IMG/VR virus record: IMGVR_UViG_3300012931_000007
Coordinates: 1 to 47,149 of that record
Strand: one strand, 5' to 3'
Source of the DNA: a virus
DNA: 47,149 bases
Shown here piece after piece: positions 28,052-39,100 of this stretch (position 1 is the first letter of the stretch; each line of letters starts with the position of its first letter). Made by a program: the position numbers and the translations under genes. Under the pieces are notes generated by a model. It ran no database searches. It saw only the letters and a list, made by a program, of their open reading frames with translations, and was not told the DNA's origin.

Positions 28052-29101
28052 ATGGCTACGTTTGATATTGCGAGTGCATACACTCTTCCCGAGGTACTGA
28101 GGACCAAAGCGCCTGATGGCAGTCACATGTCTGCCATCGATGTTCTTTCCGGTCGGTTCCCGATCGTGGAGGAGGCTCCGTGGTTCCAGGCGAACGACGA
28201 TACCTCGCATGAGTTCCTTCGGTTCACGTCTGAGCCGACAGGGTCTCTTGTTCGTCTGAATGAGGGCGCTGCGTTTGAGGCTGTGTCCACCGTGCCGGTC
28301 AGGGAACAGATGGCCCGCATGGAATCCAACCTCAAGATCGATATTCGTATTCTGGAGCGTGCTCCTGATCCGGTCGCGTATAGGCGCGAGCGTGAAGCTG
28401 CGTATCTGCGCGGCATGATCAAGCAGTTCCACAAAATCTTCTTCGCCACCAGGGACCTTGACAATACCACCTACTATGGTGATATGGGCAAGAATCAGAA
28501 GTCCATCAATGGTCTGTCCGTCCGTTACGGCACCAAGACTACTTCGGCTTCGCTCGTCGACAACGTGCGCGCCATGGCTGTCCCTGGAGCTGTCGCCAAT
28601 GTGCAGTCCTCGATTTGGCTTATTAAGTGGGGTCAGGATGGCGTGTACTGCTTCTATCCGAAGACCGTATCCCGCACCTTACAGGTCAATGACCTTAAAG
28701 AGCAGGTGGTCTACGATGCTTCGTCCAGGCCGTTTCGCGCGGTCATGACGAACTTCGCGTGGGAGTTTGGCCTTGCGATCGCTGATGAGCGCTGTGTGCA
28801 GCGCCTCTGCAATATCGCTACTACGGTAGCCGTTGGTTCGTTCGATTCCGATACGACCGATGCTACTCAGGGCGAGAAGGCGCTTATCGACATGATCGAG
28901 CGTCTTCCTGGCGGCGATACTTCGAATTGTGCGTTCTACGCTGGTCCGGCCATTATGGCGGCTCTTCGCAAGAGGCTTAACTTGAAGGCGAACATGTTCT
29001 TCACGATGCAGGACGTATGGGGTCGTCCGCAACTCACGTTCATGGACATTCCGTTCATCCGAGTTGATTCGCTTACCCCGAACGAGGCGATCCTCAGCTA
29101 A
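28052..29101 (+). CDS. Major capsid protein
   Basis: The 349-residue product follows the scaffold and has the best ribosome binding site of the region (AAGGAG). Its N-terminal part (ASAYTLPEVLRTKAPDGSH, then SGRFPIVEEAPWFQAND) and the block WLIKWGQDGVYCFYPK belong to the coat protein family seen in BPP-1-like and related podoviruses, with a predicted HK97-type fold. Length is normal. GC content and codon use are more biased than in its neighbours, as expected of a highly expressed gene. Confidence 0.85.
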   Translation: MATFDIASAYTLPEVLRTKAPDGSHMSAIDVLSGRFPIVEEAPWFQANDDTSHEFLRFTSEPTGSLVRLNEGAAFEAVSTVPVREQMARMESNLKIDIRILERAPDPVAYRREREAAYLRGMIKQFHKIFFATRDLDNTTYYGDMGKNQKSINGLSVRYGTKTTSASLVDNVRAMAVPGAVANVQSSIWLIKWGQDGVYCFYPKTVSRTLQVNDLKEQVVYDASSRPFRAVMTNFAWEFGLAIADERCVQRLCNIATTVAVGSFDSDTTDATQGEKALIDMIERLPGGDTSNCAFYAGPAIMAALRKRLNLKANMFFTMQDVWGRPQLTFMDIPFIRVDSLTPNEAILS

Positions 29102-29125
29102 GGCTAGGACAAAAGGAGAAACGGT

Positions 29126-29539
29126 ATGATCATCGATGCCAAGTGGGTTTTTTGCGAGACTGCGACGACCACTGAGTATCTTACCCTTACTACGACCGCA
29201 ACGATTTATTCGACGGCGATCGACACTCGCAAGGTAAATAGTACCACGCTGGATAATACCGGTGAGGGCTATGCCGATGGCGGTGGGGAACTGTACCTGT
29301 ATATCAGGTGCAAGACTCTCGGACAGGCGTCTATTGAGACGTTCATTCTCCAGGATTCTCTTGACGATTCATCCTTTGCGACTATCCAGTCGTTTACGGT
29401 ATCGTCTGCGGCGAATCTTCAGGACAAGATCGTTGTCCGTGCGGTTCTACCTCCGGGACTGCGCCGGTATTTCCGCATTGGCGGCACCAATACTACGTCT
29501 GGCACCAACGTTTATGAGGCGTGGATCGCTACGTCGTAG
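29126..29539 (+). CDS. Capsid cement/decoration protein, Bbp16-like
   Basis: The 137-residue protein begins MIIDAKWVFCETATTTEYL and is beta-rich throughout (LYLYIRCKTLGQASIETFIL, RYFRIGGTNTTSGTN), as in the jelly-roll cement protein Bbp16 of Bordetella phage BPP-1. Such proteins bind the outside of the expanded shell and stabilise it. It is next to the coat gene and before a terminator, so it would be made in large amounts with it. Confidence 0.75.
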   Translation: MIIDAKWVFCETATTTEYLTLTTTATIYSTAIDTRKVNSTTLDNTGEGYADGGGELYLYIRCKTLGQASIETFILQDSLDDSSFATIQSFTVSSAANLQDKIVVRAVLPPGLRRYFRIGGTNTTSGTNVYEAWIATS

Positions 29540-29568
29540 TATGGAGAAAGACCTGCGATAGTGGGGTT

Positions 29569-29607
29569 TGGCCGCTTGGAGCGATCCTGGCGGCCATTTT
29601 TACTTTT
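29569..29607 (+). terminator. Intrinsic terminator after the capsid genes
   Basis: TGGCCGC (29569-29575) pairs with GCGGCCA (29590-29596), followed by TTTTTACTTTT. It stands between the cement protein and adaptor genes. A leaky terminator here lets capsid proteins be made in excess over tail proteins, as with the terminator after gene 10 of T7. Confidence 0.85.
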
Positions 29608-29620
29608 AAGGAGAAAATAG

Positions 29621-30505
29621 ATGGCTGCTACTACGATACCGGCGTTTGATTATCTCTATGAAATTAAAGAAGCAGACATCTGCAATCGCGCCCTTGCTCG
29701 CATTGGGTCCGATCGTATTAGAGATACAATTGAGACTACAAAGCAATGCAATGCATGTAGGGCCGTCTATGAGTTTACTCGTGACGAACTTGTTCGAATG
29801 TTTGAATGGAACTTTGCGACCCGTCATGCTGCTACTAGAGAGGATGAAGATTATGATTATGCAGTTGATGATGGACGATACGCCTTTATTGCCGATGATA
29901 GATTCGCCCTTACTGGAGTCACCGGAGACACTACCACAACTCTTACGCTACCTGGAGGAACTACGATTGTACTTGGAGATGAGTATATTGGACGAAGAGT
30001 CTCGGGTACGAACATTCGAGAGAATAGTACAATCACAGCAGTCGACGATACAACTCACACGTTAACTATTGATAGGGCGACTACCGGCGCGATCTCTAAT
30101 GTATATTGTTATATTCCTATCTTGAAAATATTGTCGATAAATTATTCATATGAATCAATGTGGGAGACTGTTGGCGGTGGTGCCATGAAGAGGATACTTA
30201 CTGAAGAGGTAAGTTCTGTTGATGATAGCGGAAACAATCTTCTTGAGATTGAATACTTACACCAGATACTTGATCCAGATGAGTTTGATCCGACATTTAC
30301 TGATGCTTTGGTTCTTAGAATAGCATCTAAAATAGCGATGATAATGACCAAGGATAGGATGATCGTGCAGAAAATTGAATCCGAGTTCTCTGCGGTTATG
30401 CAGAATGCAAGGAATGTTGCATCTCAGGAACGGCAAGTTGATGAACATGGCGATTGGTGGACAGACAGACGGGTCGGTGGCGGTCCTACTACGAGGATAT
30501 CATGA
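29621..30505 (+). CDS. Head-tail adaptor (T7 gp11-like)
   Basis: The 294-residue protein has the signature of tail tubular protein A: EADICNRALARIGSDRI, then QCNACRAVYEFTRDELVRM and FEWNFATRHA. Residues 90-165 (from DDRFALTGVTGDTTTTLTL to RATTGAISNVYCYIP) are a beta-rich insertion absent from T7 gp11. The C-terminal helices return to the family pattern (RIASKIAMIMTKDRM). It would form the ring between portal and nozzle. The start follows AAGGAGAAA. Confidence 0.8.
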   Translation: MAATTIPAFDYLYEIKEADICNRALARIGSDRIRDTIETTKQCNACRAVYEFTRDELVRMFEWNFATRHAATREDEDYDYAVDDGRYAFIADDRFALTGVTGDTTTTLTLPGGTTIVLGDEYIGRRVSGTNIRENSTITAVDDTTHTLTIDRATTGAISNVYCYIPILKILSINYSYESMWETVGGGAMKRILTEEVSSVDDSGNNLLEIEYLHQILDPDEFDPTFTDALVLRIASKIAMIMTKDRMIVQKIESEFSAVMQNARNVASQERQVDEHGDWWTDRRVGGGPTTRIS

Positions 30506-33246
30506 TTAGGCCGGTAATAACTAACTTTTCTTCTGGAGAACTGAGCCCTCGGATGGAGGGCAGGGTTGATCTGCCCATGTATTCAGGGGGAGCTCGTGAG
30601 CTTACGAACTTTGCACCTGAACGGCTTGGTGGAGTATTTAAGCGAGGAGGCTTGGAATACAAGATCAATGCTCCTGTTGACACAGGTAATGTTCGTCTTA
30701 TTCCTTGGAGCATAAGTGATACTGTCGATATTGTTCTTATTCTCTATGATAATGCTATAAAGATACTCGACGTATCTGCCGGGATAGACCCAGTATATAT
30801 GACTAATGTTGATCTTACTGATCTTACTATCACAACTCTTGATGGGTCTAGTGGGCTCGTACAATCGTATGACGAAGAAGATATATATAAAGTAAAGTAT
30901 GCACAAAATGGTTCCGAGATAACCATGGTACATCCTGGTTATCCGGCATTTTTTATTAAAGTAATTGATGTTGATACTACCAACCATACTATTGTTTTTG
31001 AATATGGCACATATCAGTTTTTTGGCAATGTTGCCTATAACAATCCTATATCTACAGAAGACGAAGGAGATACAATAGATTCAGCCGATCTTGCCGATGC
31101 CTTAAGGAATCTTGTTAGTGGAACTACGTACACATGCGATGATTCTTTTGTATATGTTGGGGCTACTCAGTATACCGTAAACAGTATATCGATAACGAGG
31201 GTTGTTAATGCAACTCAGTTGAAGATATATGAAAATAGTTATTTGCCTACGAGGACGTTGCGGTATACTTTGACCTATGATTCCACTACTTTTCCGCATA
31301 CGCTTCGATTCCCGCTCAATTTTGCGGGGCTGGCCTTTGGTTATTATTTTACAAAGAATAATGATAGCTGTATGACATCTGGAAGTACATTTATATCGAT
31401 TATTACTGAGATAAAAAATACAATTGGCTCTGAGACAAATTTTCCAATAGCAATTGACCCTACGGCAAATACGGGTATTGTTCTTGTTGGTTCTAGTGAT
31501 GTTGGTATAGGATATCTTTCGTGGGCTCCAGGATCATATACGATTGTTATAAATCACACTGGTGGAACTTTGACATTAACGTCTGACTCTCCTCAGTCGA
31601 TACAATGTTCTATAACAATAGAATCTGAGGGAGTCTCGATTAATGGAGCTAAACTTTCTGGATCAGTACTTCTTGATTCAATTGTTCCATGGATGAAGCG
31701 CGACAAAATATACCAATGTGATCAGACGATGCAACTTAATGGAGTTACTCCAATAAATGCCCAAAAGACCTTGGTTGACGGAGAAGAACAGCTTTTGCTC
31801 GCGTATCCAAATACTGATGGCGAAATTACGATTACCCGAGAAACCACTGGGCTTATTGGACAACTTGGAGTTATTATCACTCCATTCTACGATAGTGGTG
31901 ATTATCCTAGAGATGTATGCTACCATCAGGGTAGACTATGCCTTGCTGGTTCTGGAAACATGTTATATCTTTCCAAGCCCAATGACCATTCAAATTTCTG
32001 TTATTTTGAAGACATAGAGTTTGATGTTACATCGTTAAAAGATGCTGCCGATTGGGTTGATCCTCTTGTGCCTGAGACTAGAACTGATATTGACAAGACG
32101 CAACAGGTTGGTGCGTCTAGCGCTATGATGCTTGAAATTGCGACCGACGAGAACGAGGATATTCAGTGGATGGTGTCTGCTGGCGATCTTGTAATTGGGA
32201 CAAGTACTACCGAATGGGTTATGCCTGCTGATTGCAATGCGATGAATGCTCGGATGGTTCAGGTATCTCGAAGCGGATCAGCATCAATACAGGCTAGATT
32301 TATCGGTAATTCCATCATATCAATTTCGCCGTCGAGGCGCGTGGTTCGATCGTATGTGCCAGGATCGAATACGCCTCCATCTGATATCTCCGAGCATGCT
32401 GGTCATTTGTTTGGAGAGAAGATAGTTGGGTTTGATTTCAGACAAGACCCGCATCAAGAAGTATTCTTTTATCTTGAAGATGGTACGGCAGTTAGACTTG
32501 TAGCAAACAGTGAGGTTCCGGCGTGGTCTAGGATTCGAACTAGGGCTGGCGACGAAATAATAAATATTGCTGTGATTAGATCATATGATGAAGATGCCAT
32601 ATATTGTGTCGTAAGCCGAGCTATAAATGGAGTTGATCGATACTTTATAGAGCGTCTTTCGACTATGGATGAATCTTCGTTTTCAGGGCGCGGATATCTT
32701 GATAGTTCTGAGTATGTGGCTTCTACGGGATCGGGCGGGACCTTAAGTGGTTTTAGTAGATTTGGGACAGAGACCGTAAATGTAGCATTTAGGCCTTCAA
32801 CTGGAATCGAGGTTAGAGGAACTACTACCTTCACTGGAGGTGCGTCTTCTACGTATGTTGATTCTATCACTGGTCTCACAACTGCAATCCCAATTAATGC
32901 TGAGGCCTGGGTTGGTTTTGTTTATCTCGCTCGACTTGAAAGTTTTAGAATAGATTCTATTGAGACCGAAGGACTTCACAAAGGGGGCGGTGCGCTTCAC
33001 GTGCGCCTGTATTCTTCTGGAGTTTTTACTGTCAAGAGAGGCTACGAAGAAGTAGAAACTGGATATAGTTCTGTGCTCCCTGTTACTAGCCTTGGAGTCA
33101 CTATATATCCATATTCAGGAGCAATGAATATTGAACACGATGCTCCATATGGTCAAGATCAGTCTGTTGTGATAGAATCGTCTGATGATCAGCCTGTTAA
33201 TATCTTGGTAATTGTTCCTTCATATGAAGTTTCTGGTTCTCCGTAA
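30502..33246 (+). CDS. Tail nozzle protein (T7 gp12-like)
   Basis: The start chosen is ATG 30502, which overlaps the adaptor stop (ATGA) and follows GAGGATAT. An in-frame ATG at 30454 would add 16 unrelated residues. The 914-residue product opens with PVITNFSSGELSPRMEGR, GGARELTNFAPERLGGVFKR and GLEYK, the standard start of podoviral tail tubular protein B. Residues 190-400 form a large beta insertion, and the second half is typical (YPRDVCYHQGRLCLAGS, WMVSAGDLVIGTSTTEW). It would close the tail tube at its end. Confidence 0.85.
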   Translation: MIRPVITNFSSGELSPRMEGRVDLPMYSGGARELTNFAPERLGGVFKRGGLEYKINAPVDTGNVRLIPWSISDTVDIVLILYDNAIKILDVSAGIDPVYMTNVDLTDLTITTLDGSSGLVQSYDEEDIYKVKYAQNGSEITMVHPGYPAFFIKVIDVDTTNHTIVFEYGTYQFFGNVAYNNPISTEDEGDTIDSADLADALRNLVSGTTYTCDDSFVYVGATQYTVNSISITRVVNATQLKIYENSYLPTRTLRYTLTYDSTTFPHTLRFPLNFAGLAFGYYFTKNNDSCMTSGSTFISIITEIKNTIGSETNFPIAIDPTANTGIVLVGSSDVGIGYLSWAPGSYTIVINHTGGTLTLTSDSPQSIQCSITIESEGVSINGAKLSGSVLLDSIVPWMKRDKIYQCDQTMQLNGVTPINAQKTLVDGEEQLLLAYPNTDGEITITRETTGLIGQLGVIITPFYDSGDYPRDVCYHQGRLCLAGSGNMLYLSKPNDHSNFCYFEDIEFDVTSLKDAADWVDPLVPETRTDIDKTQQVGASSAMMLEIATDENEDIQWMVSAGDLVIGTSTTEWVMPADCNAMNARMVQVSRSGSASIQARFIGNSIISISPSRRVVRSYVPGSNTPPSDISEHAGHLFGEKIVGFDFRQDPHQEVFFYLEDGTAVRLVANSEVPAWSRIRTRAGDEIINIAVIRSYDEDAIYCVVSRAINGVDRYFIERLSTMDESSFSGRGYLDSSEYVASTGSGGTLSGFSRFGTETVNVAFRPSTGIEVRGTTTFTGGASSTYVDSITGLTTAIPINAEAWVGFVYLARLESFRIDSIETEGLHKGGGALHVRLYSSGVFTVKRGYEEVETGYSSVLPVTSLGVTIYPYSGAMNIEHDAPYGQDQSVVIESSDDQPVNILVIVPSYEVSGSP

Positions 33247-33257
33247 GAGGAGTAGAT

Positions 33258-34097
33258 ATGGGACCGTTGGTTATTGGAGGGATGATTGCTGGTGGTATAG
33301 CCGGTATATTATCGAACGAGGATAGAATAGAAGAACAGCGTCGCCAGAAACGAATAATTGATCTACAGAACAAGAATCTAAAACGGAAACTATATGCTAC
33401 GTCTGCTATTCTTTCTGGGGAAATGACTATTGGAGCCATGCAGGCAACAAGAGAATCAAAACAATCTGCTATTGAAGCATATCGAGCTGGTTCTGAGTCT
33501 GAGGCGAATCTTGGAAAGTCTGGAATAAAAGGCGGAACTCCGTATTATATGGTCGAGAAGTCTATCCTTGAGAATAAGGCTGCTCTTCTTGAACAGGCGG
33601 ATATTGTAAATAAGAAGTTTGGCCTTGAGACAATGCAAGGGGCCATGACGATTAATGATATCAGAGACGCGATGGCTATTAATAAAGAGCAGCAAGATCA
33701 AATAAACGAAAGGCTTGGATATCTTTCTTCGCCATTTTCTTTTATGGTCTCTGCGGCTACTGGGGTATTTTCTGGGGCCTCCATTGGAGCTAATATCCAG
33801 GAGTTTGGTGTAAAGGTAAGCGGTAATGCTCAATGGGGAGAATGGCCAATAAAATCGTCAACTACGGAGACTACGGAAGCTATGCCTATTACTTCTTTTA
33901 GTACGATACCCCAGGTAGCTCCGGCATTTGATACGTCGGCTCCTTTGCAATTTGGTGGCTCCAATATTAGTAATACTGCAAAGATTATGTCTCCGATGGT
34001 GCCGTCGATTGGTAGTTTTAACCTTGATCTTGGAAGTTATGAATCTCCATTCCAGCTTTCTGGGTCGAGAAGTGGTTTAAGATTTAATGGGTTCTAA
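33258..34097 (+). CDS. Internal virion/ejection protein (T7 gp14-like)
   Basis: The 279-residue protein opens with a glycine-rich hydrophobic stretch (IGGMIAGGIAGIL), followed by a long charged helix (RIEEQRRQKRIIDLQNKNLK) and alanine-rich helices. This is the layout of small podoviral core proteins that form a pore in the outer membrane during DNA entry. Its position right after the nozzle and before two larger core proteins matches the gp14-gp15-gp16 order of T7. Confidence 0.65.
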   Translation: MGPLVIGGMIAGGIAGILSNEDRIEEQRRQKRIIDLQNKNLKRKLYATSAILSGEMTIGAMQATRESKQSAIEAYRAGSESEANLGKSGIKGGTPYYMVEKSILENKAALLEQADIVNKKFGLETMQGAMTINDIRDAMAINKEQQDQINERLGYLSSPFSFMVSAATGVFSGASIGANIQEFGVKVSGNAQWGEWPIKSSTTETTEAMPITSFSTIPQVAPAFDTSAPLQFGGSNISNTAKIMSPMVPSIGSFNLDLGSYESPFQLSGSRSGLRFNGF

Positions 34098-34106
34098 GGA
34101 GATAAT

Positions 34107-36188
34107 ATGGCTGCGTCTGATGCTGTTGGCGATCTTGTAACTCTTTCTCAGGCGTTTGGGCAGTTTTCTAATAGTTTGCTATCTCTGTTTGATGCTCGAG
34201 TTACTGCTGAATCTAACAGGATAGCTGTTAATATCAGTAATCGGCAGACTGATTTTCTTATGGATTTTGATAGAGCTCCTGATGATCCTCGGGCTATTAA
34301 TACTCACAATTGGCAGCAGAGGCTCGATGAATATACCCAAGGCATACAGGGCGATCTTGGCAGTATTCAGTCCGAGCCTGTCCGTAACGCCGTTACTCGT
34401 ATGTATTCAAATTCCCAGAATCAGTTCCGTGTCCAAGTAGCCGACAAAATGGGCCAGAAAATGATTATGGAAACACGAGACGAGTACGCCGCGTCATTAT
34501 TTGGTGTACAAAATGGGACAGGTTCTGCCGCGCTTCGAGCTCAGAGTTATCGCTCTTTGCTTGACAGCATTCCTGATGGATACTTTTCAAGCACCGAGAA
34601 AAAGAAGTTCGAGATAGATTATCGTCAGCTCCAGGCAAAAGGATGGGTTGAGACCAATCTTTCCAGCGCATCTGATCCTACGCTTCCATTTGAGGAGGCT
34701 TCACAGAAAGGACTTGACAATACCGAAGCCACTCAGGATCAACGCAGTTTCATGCAGACCGATATCAAGGGCCGCTCTGATGCCGCAGACAAGGCAGCGG
34801 ATAGTGTTCTTAAAAACATTAGCGATCGCATCAAGGGCGGAGTGATGTCCTATGAGCAGGCCATGAATCAACTTAAGTCTACGACATCTTCTCTTCCTTG
34901 GCGGCAGACTGCTGAGGCGAAGGTTGGTCTTTTAGTTGATGATGAACTTGTTAGGCAGGCGATTTCATTTGTGACTGCATGGGAATCATTGAACCCAGAA
35001 CAGGCCGCTGATGCTAAAACTGCAAGTTATTATAGGCAGATGGTCCTTGCTCTTGGCGAAGCACATACCGAGGAAGGAAGGCTTAAAATCCAGAAACAGC
35101 TTGAAAAGATAAAGATAATGGGTGCAACTGAAGCCGATAAAAGGAGAACGGCTTTGGCTCGATATGGGAAGCTTCTTGAGGCATATCATGCTGGTCCTGC
35201 TGGAAACATGACGGGCAAGATGCTTGTAGCTGCTGTTACTCAACTTCGCGGCGATATTCCTGATGTGGTTAATAATTTTATGGATGATTTTAGGATGGGT
35301 AAGATTCAGGATAATGATGGATACATTAAAGCATTTAGGGATGTTTCTACTAATAAGACATTAATAATGAATATTAGTGGGACTTTGGGCACAAAAACTA
35401 AACTTGGGAAAGCTTTTAACAAGATAGCTACTGATAAAGACAAGGCTAAGGCAACTCTTGAATATTCAATGGTAGATGAATGTCTTATGACTATAGCTGA
35501 TGCTATGCTGGCTCAAGACACTCAGGGTCTTAAGATGAAAGAGTCCGAATTGAATGCTTTTGCTATTAAGACTGCGGTTGCTATGTCTGATGCTTCTCAA
35601 TATTGGGATATGGCGCTACTACCCAATGATGGAGAAACTAAAGACCTTGAAGAACAGTTGTATAATTTTTATAAACTTGTAGATACTGGAGCATTAAAAT
35701 CTCTTTATCAACGTGACCAATATTATAATCAGCCAGAGCCTCGTCCATTTACGCAGGTTCAAATAAATATATCTTCTTTGATAAAAAAGAAGTGTCAGGA
35801 AGGAATGGATAAAAATATACCTGAACTCCAAGGATATAATTGGAAAGACCTTACCCCTCGGATGTTTGGTTCAGAGATGTGCGTAGTTACTGGAGATGGC
35901 AAGTATGCATTTGGAGTTGATGCTGGGGAGAAGAAGGGTACGGCCGTATTGAAGCGTTACAATATAGATTATGGCCTTGATAAGAGCGAAAAGGCGAGTT
36001 ATGATGATACGGTATTTGGAGGGAAAGCGATGATTCCTCCGGCGGCTTCGACTCCTGGAATCAAGTCAAAGATAGAACCTACTTCGCCCAAGCAGACACA
36101 GAAGCAGGCAGATATTCTTAAAGGACGAGCGCCCTCTGAATTACAGGGCCAGGACTTGCTTGACTGGATGTCTGAGAACGCAGGCTAG
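34107..36188 (+). CDS. Ejection protein (T7 gp15-like)
   Basis: The 693-residue protein is almost wholly helical (SLFDARVTAESNRIAVNISN, LDEYTQGIQGDLGSIQSEPV). It lies in the second position of the three-gene core cassette, where T7 has gp15, which forms the channel across the periplasm. The C-terminus is proline- and glutamine-rich (KQTQKQADILKGRAPSELQG). Sequence similarity to T7 itself is not obvious by eye, so the role is inferred from order, size and composition. Confidence 0.6.
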   Translation: MAASDAVGDLVTLSQAFGQFSNSLLSLFDARVTAESNRIAVNISNRQTDFLMDFDRAPDDPRAINTHNWQQRLDEYTQGIQGDLGSIQSEPVRNAVTRMYSNSQNQFRVQVADKMGQKMIMETRDEYAASLFGVQNGTGSAALRAQSYRSLLDSIPDGYFSSTEKKKFEIDYRQLQAKGWVETNLSSASDPTLPFEEASQKGLDNTEATQDQRSFMQTDIKGRSDAADKAADSVLKNISDRIKGGVMSYEQAMNQLKSTTSSLPWRQTAEAKVGLLVDDELVRQAISFVTAWESLNPEQAADAKTASYYRQMVLALGEAHTEEGRLKIQKQLEKIKIMGATEADKRRTALARYGKLLEAYHAGPAGNMTGKMLVAAVTQLRGDIPDVVNNFMDDFRMGKIQDNDGYIKAFRDVSTNKTLIMNISGTLGTKTKLGKAFNKIATDKDKAKATLEYSMVDECLMTIADAMLAQDTQGLKMKESELNAFAIKTAVAMSDASQYWDMALLPNDGETKDLEEQLYNFYKLVDTGALKSLYQRDQYYNQPEPRPFTQVQINISSLIKKKCQEGMDKNIPELQGYNWKDLTPRMFGSEMCVVTGDGKYAFGVDAGEKKGTAVLKRYNIDYGLDKSEKASYDDTVFGGKAMIPPAASTPGIKSKIEPTSPKQTQKQADILKGRAPSELQGQDLLDWMSENAG

Positions 36189-36196
36189 GAGATACA

Positions 36197-39100
36197 ATGA
36201 GCGATACGGTTCTTCCGGTCAAGACTCCCGAGCAGATAGCCCAGGAAGGTCAGCCTAATCTTGTTGATGTTCTTGGGATAACAGAGACTGTTCAGAGTGT
36301 CCCCAAACTTTCTGAGAGTGATACGGGGTATCCATTTGTTGATCTAATACGGATGTCAGAAGAGCAGGCATATACCAATGCGGCTGCTCAGTCTGCTGAC
36401 CCTGTTGCTTTTATGAACCGGTACAAGGCATCGATGGCGATGCAACCGTACTATCCTCGCCTTACTGTGCATCAAATATTCAATAATTATGAGTCTCTTG
36501 CTGAAGATTATTGGGGGCGCGCGCAGGAGCCAACTGAAAGTACCATCAAGACCATGTGGGATTCATGGCAAGCTGGCGTGAATCTCTATCTCATGGGCAA
36601 GGCCGGCTTCGGTCTTTCGATATCCAAACTTGTCGAAGGGATGGGGATGAAGAAGACCGCCGACTATATGGCTGGCGGATTCGAAGAGGCTATCACTGAT
36701 CTTAAGGGCCGGATTGAGGGACTTAATGTCGATAATGTCCAGGACCCGAAGGCTATCCGTACATGGCTCAAAACGCTTGCGGGGACTGCTCCAAGCGTGT
36801 TCTTCGGTATGGGTGAGGCCGTTCTTGGTGGCGCACTTGGCAAGGCGGTTACGGCGGGTACTGGCCTGGCCAAGCAGGTCCAACTTGCGGGGGAGACAGT
36901 TACTGCGGGTCAGGTCTTAAAGACTATGGCAATATCGCAGCGAGTAGCCCAGGGCGCTACGTTCGCTCAGGGATGGGCTACGTTACAGGGTCTTGATTTC
37001 ATTGAGATGCGTGATCGTGGAATTGATGATCGTATAGCACTTCCAGTTTCAATGGTCACTGGCGCATTGAATCAGATTGTTGAGCAATCCCTCGGCTTTG
37101 AGGTTGGGGCCTCGAAGCTATTTGATAAAGTTGGTATCGTAAATCTTACCGATAAAATTGTATCGAGGATTCATGGTAAAGGTATCTTGCAGTCTGCGGC
37201 CATGAATCTTGCTAGTCGTGGAGTCATTTCTACGCTTGGTGAAACATCAGAAGAAGTCTTGCAAGCTCTTAATACGGGAGTAGGAACGCTCATCGCCCAG
37301 GAGATATCAAAAGCTATTATTGAAGATGGGACCATTCGCGATCCTGCGACTGTGGCTTCTATATCCAAAGACATAAAGGAATCATTTTTACAGACCCTTT
37401 CTACCGCATGGGTTCTTGGTGTCCCGGCTAATATCATCAGCACTGTCCACGATCAGAAGGCATTGCGTGACATGGTTTCCAGCGCGACTAGACAATCAAA
37501 GACGGCATTCACTCAGAAGATTGGCGAAGCGATGCCATTTGAAGGTGTCTCGCGTGAAGAGACTATTCGAATGGCTGAAACTATCTATGACCAAAAGATG
37601 CAGGATGAGGCCGATGTTCGTGCTGAAGTCCAAAAGGCATACGAAGCGGCCAAGGCAAAACCGACCGAAGGACAGATTGGTACGGAGAGCAGACTTGAAA
37701 CAGGAGCACTGCGCGTAGAAAGTTCTGATCTTGGCGCTAATGACGAACTTGGTGGACGCGACTATAGTTATGATGTTGCCGCTGCGCAGCTTGAAGAAGG
37801 CCAACAGAAGGCTGAAAAATATGGCCATATCGAGGTCAATGAGCAGGGTAATACACTTACTCTCTTGTCGGCTAACTTCAAGACGGAACGCGCAGGACTC
37901 ATTGATGAAGCGCTCGGCGAACTTATCGCGCAGAATCCCGGCAAACTCATCGAGATTTCCGCCAACGCCCAGGCCGATCCTTTCCTTGCTGGCGCATTCG
38001 AACGATACCAGAATATAAAATGGGCTCAGGATACTACGAAATCTGTGCCCGATGAGTCGATGAAGAATGTTCATCGTGAACAACTTATGGCCACAAGGAA
38101 GATGTCTCCTGGTCAGGCTGAAGCCACGATCGGACTTATGCAGACATTTGCTAATACGGCGAAGATGTCGTATTCTGATTTTTGGCAGCCGTTGAAAGAG
38201 ATTCGAATTGGTGCTGAGACCGAAGTAGGCGCTGGTAACATTGGCAAAATAAAGTTCTTTGATAATGGGCAAGAGGTATCTTCCGAAGGACTTAAGAAGC
38301 TGGCTCAGAGTGTCATCTATGTTTCCGAGAACGAATCGAATGCCAACGTCATAACGCATGAACTGACCCATTTTGGTCGGGTACAGATGAGTGCAATGTC
38401 TCCTGAAACCCTTAAGGGTATCGAAGAAGTATACGGAATTACCGATGGTATGTGGAAACGAGAAGATGATGAACGTCTTGCTAATGAGTTTATGTCCTTT
38501 GTAGCTCATGGCACTCTTGATGATGAGCGGAAAAAGCCATTCTTTGATCGCCTTCGAGATATTATTCGTGCGATATGGCCACATATCAAGAAACTTGCTC
38601 TTTCGCCCGAGGTTGAAAATATTTTTAAGACATGGTTTTCTGAGCCGATAACTGTAAAGGAAACTGTATCGGACCTTGACTCTCAAGCTATTACAGTATC
38701 TGAGCGGTATAATGTTACCCAAGAAGACACCAAGATAAGCAAGAATAAGACATTCTCTGATACTGATCTATTGTCAGAAGAAGGGAAAAAGATAATCGAT
38801 GACAATCTTAAGGAAATGAATCAGGATACTGGCCTTAACATGACTAAGGGCCAGATGTACGAAGGCGGCGAAGACATAAACAAGATGGCTTCGAATGACG
38901 CGAAAGACTATGATTCTGTTGAGGAATGGGTTGAGAGGGGCCTTGGATACAAGTTTGATAGCCTCAATGAATCTGACAAAGTATGGTTTAAGTCAAGATT
39001 TAATTGGGCAAAGGAGAATAAGGCTCGCCAGTACGCCAAGACAGGTGACTTCTATACAATGCTCATGTCTGGGCGGAATATGAATGATTTCTTGTATGCT

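Noticed and set aside
37496-38722. A 408-residue open frame on the minus strand
   Set aside because: It lies antisense inside the giant ejection gene, has no ribosome binding site and a composition typical of a shadow frame.
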